A DNA stretch of 64,000 bases from Aliarcobacter faecis (lineage in GTDB: Bacteria > Campylobacterota > Campylobacteria > Campylobacterales > Arcobacteraceae), in the NCBI RefSeq assembly GCF_013201705.1, contig NZ_CP053837.1, forward strand, positions 124,001 to 188,000. The letters run 5' to 3'. Both the position numbers and the translations under genes were made by a program. This document shows positions 63,856-64,000 of this stretch, piece after piece. Within the stretch, counting starts at the first letter, position 1; the number at the start of each line of letters is the position of its first letter. Below the pieces are notes generated by a model that was not told the DNA's origin, did no database searches, and saw nothing but the letters and a program-made list of their open reading frames with translations.

Positions 63856-64000
63856 TTTAAACTTTCATAAGGATTTATTGCTGATGTTTTCCAAGTTGGA
63901 ATTAGAACAGCACTTAAAAATGGAATCATAAAAAATAGAAAAAGTGTGAAAATTGATGAAACTTCAAAATAAGTTTCAATTAAGAAATTATTTTGTAAGT
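63852..64000 (-). CDS. C-terminal end of an FtsX/MacB-like permease (cut by window edge)
   Basis: The last about 48 residues are visible: a membrane helix (IFTLFLFFMIPFLSAVLIPT) followed by WKTSAINPYESLK-stop, the typical ending of MacB/LolC-type permeases (A-x-x-I-x-P-x-E-x-L). Its TGA overlaps the ATP-binding gene's ATG, so the two form one transporter. Confidence 0.75.
   Translation of the reverse strand, partial: LQNNFLIETYFEVSSIFTLFLFFMIPFLSAVLIPTWKTSAINPYESLK

Overview
The window is AT-rich Campylobacterota DNA and looks most like Arcobacter/Aliarcobacter. The signs are the low GC, the densely packed short-spaced operons, TTG/GTG starts, and the gene families present (QueH-type queuosine reductase, Suv3-like helicase, MltA, DASS transporter, ArsSR-like two-component pair). 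The genus is inferred from family content; no search was run.

Layout. 1-7.4 kb: end of a lipoprotein gene, then queH-lpxB and fabZ-lpxA-clpX-mreB-mreC (lipid A, fatty acid and cell-shape functions), with ribE convergent. 7.4-9.5 kb: a 518-bp leader with a long hairpin, the Mg2+ transporter gene mgtE, and a shrunken second copy of ribE (9286-9380) that I could only find by comparing the two flanks of mgtE. 9.5-11.35 kb: mnmG. 29.4-44.7 kb: trmA, a Suv3-like helicase, an ankyrin protein, glmU, coaBC, uppS, a prepilin peptidase-like gene, an LptF/G permease, truA, the CIRCE-controlled hrcA-grpE-dnaK operon and mltA. 44.8-61.2 kb: psd, an EAL signalling protein, a RimB-like/rimK pair, a rhodanese, thioredoxin-dsbD, two transporters, a wzz remnant, htrA with a two-component system, and ilvD. 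61.4-64 kb: three tRNAs (Leu, Ser, Cys), a helical lipoprotein, and a cysteine-rich membrane protein beside an ABC transporter.

The main discovery is a complete Tn7-like transposon of 17,964 bp at 11339-29302. It has TGT...ACA ends (19 of the first 25 bases match between the ends), a perfect 5-bp target duplication (TGTTT), and genes for TnsA, TnsB, TnsC, a TniQ/TnsD-like protein and a TnsE-like protein. It sits inside the last codons of mnmG. The displaced native end of mnmG survives at 29303-29321, and the transposon's left tip supplies a replacement end of the same length (F-C-K-T-H-stop for F-C-Q-K-Q-stop). tnsE lies at the opposite end from tnsABC-tniQ, 33 bp behind mnmG on the same strand, so it may be read from the host promoter. 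tniQ has no start in its own frame. Its first codons lie in the other frame and are joined through a classical A_AAA_AAG slippery heptamer, so TniQ is probably made by -1 frameshifting or the gene carries a one-base lesion.

The cargo holds two candidate defence modules. One is a tight minus-strand operon: DNA cytosine-5 methyltransferase, a double-GHKL (MORC-like plus histidine-kinase-like) ATPase, a receiver-HEPN fusion (candidate phosphorelay-controlled RNase), and a metallophosphatase. I do not recognise this combination as a named system. The other is an overlapping plus-strand operon: a methyltransferase with a fused PD-(D/E)XK nuclease domain, a two-domain specificity subunit, and a fusion of a DGQHR/ParB-like domain to a nucleoside deoxyribosyltransferase/TIR-like domain. 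It is flanked by a perfect 14-bp inverted repeat and sits beside a tyrosine recombinase.
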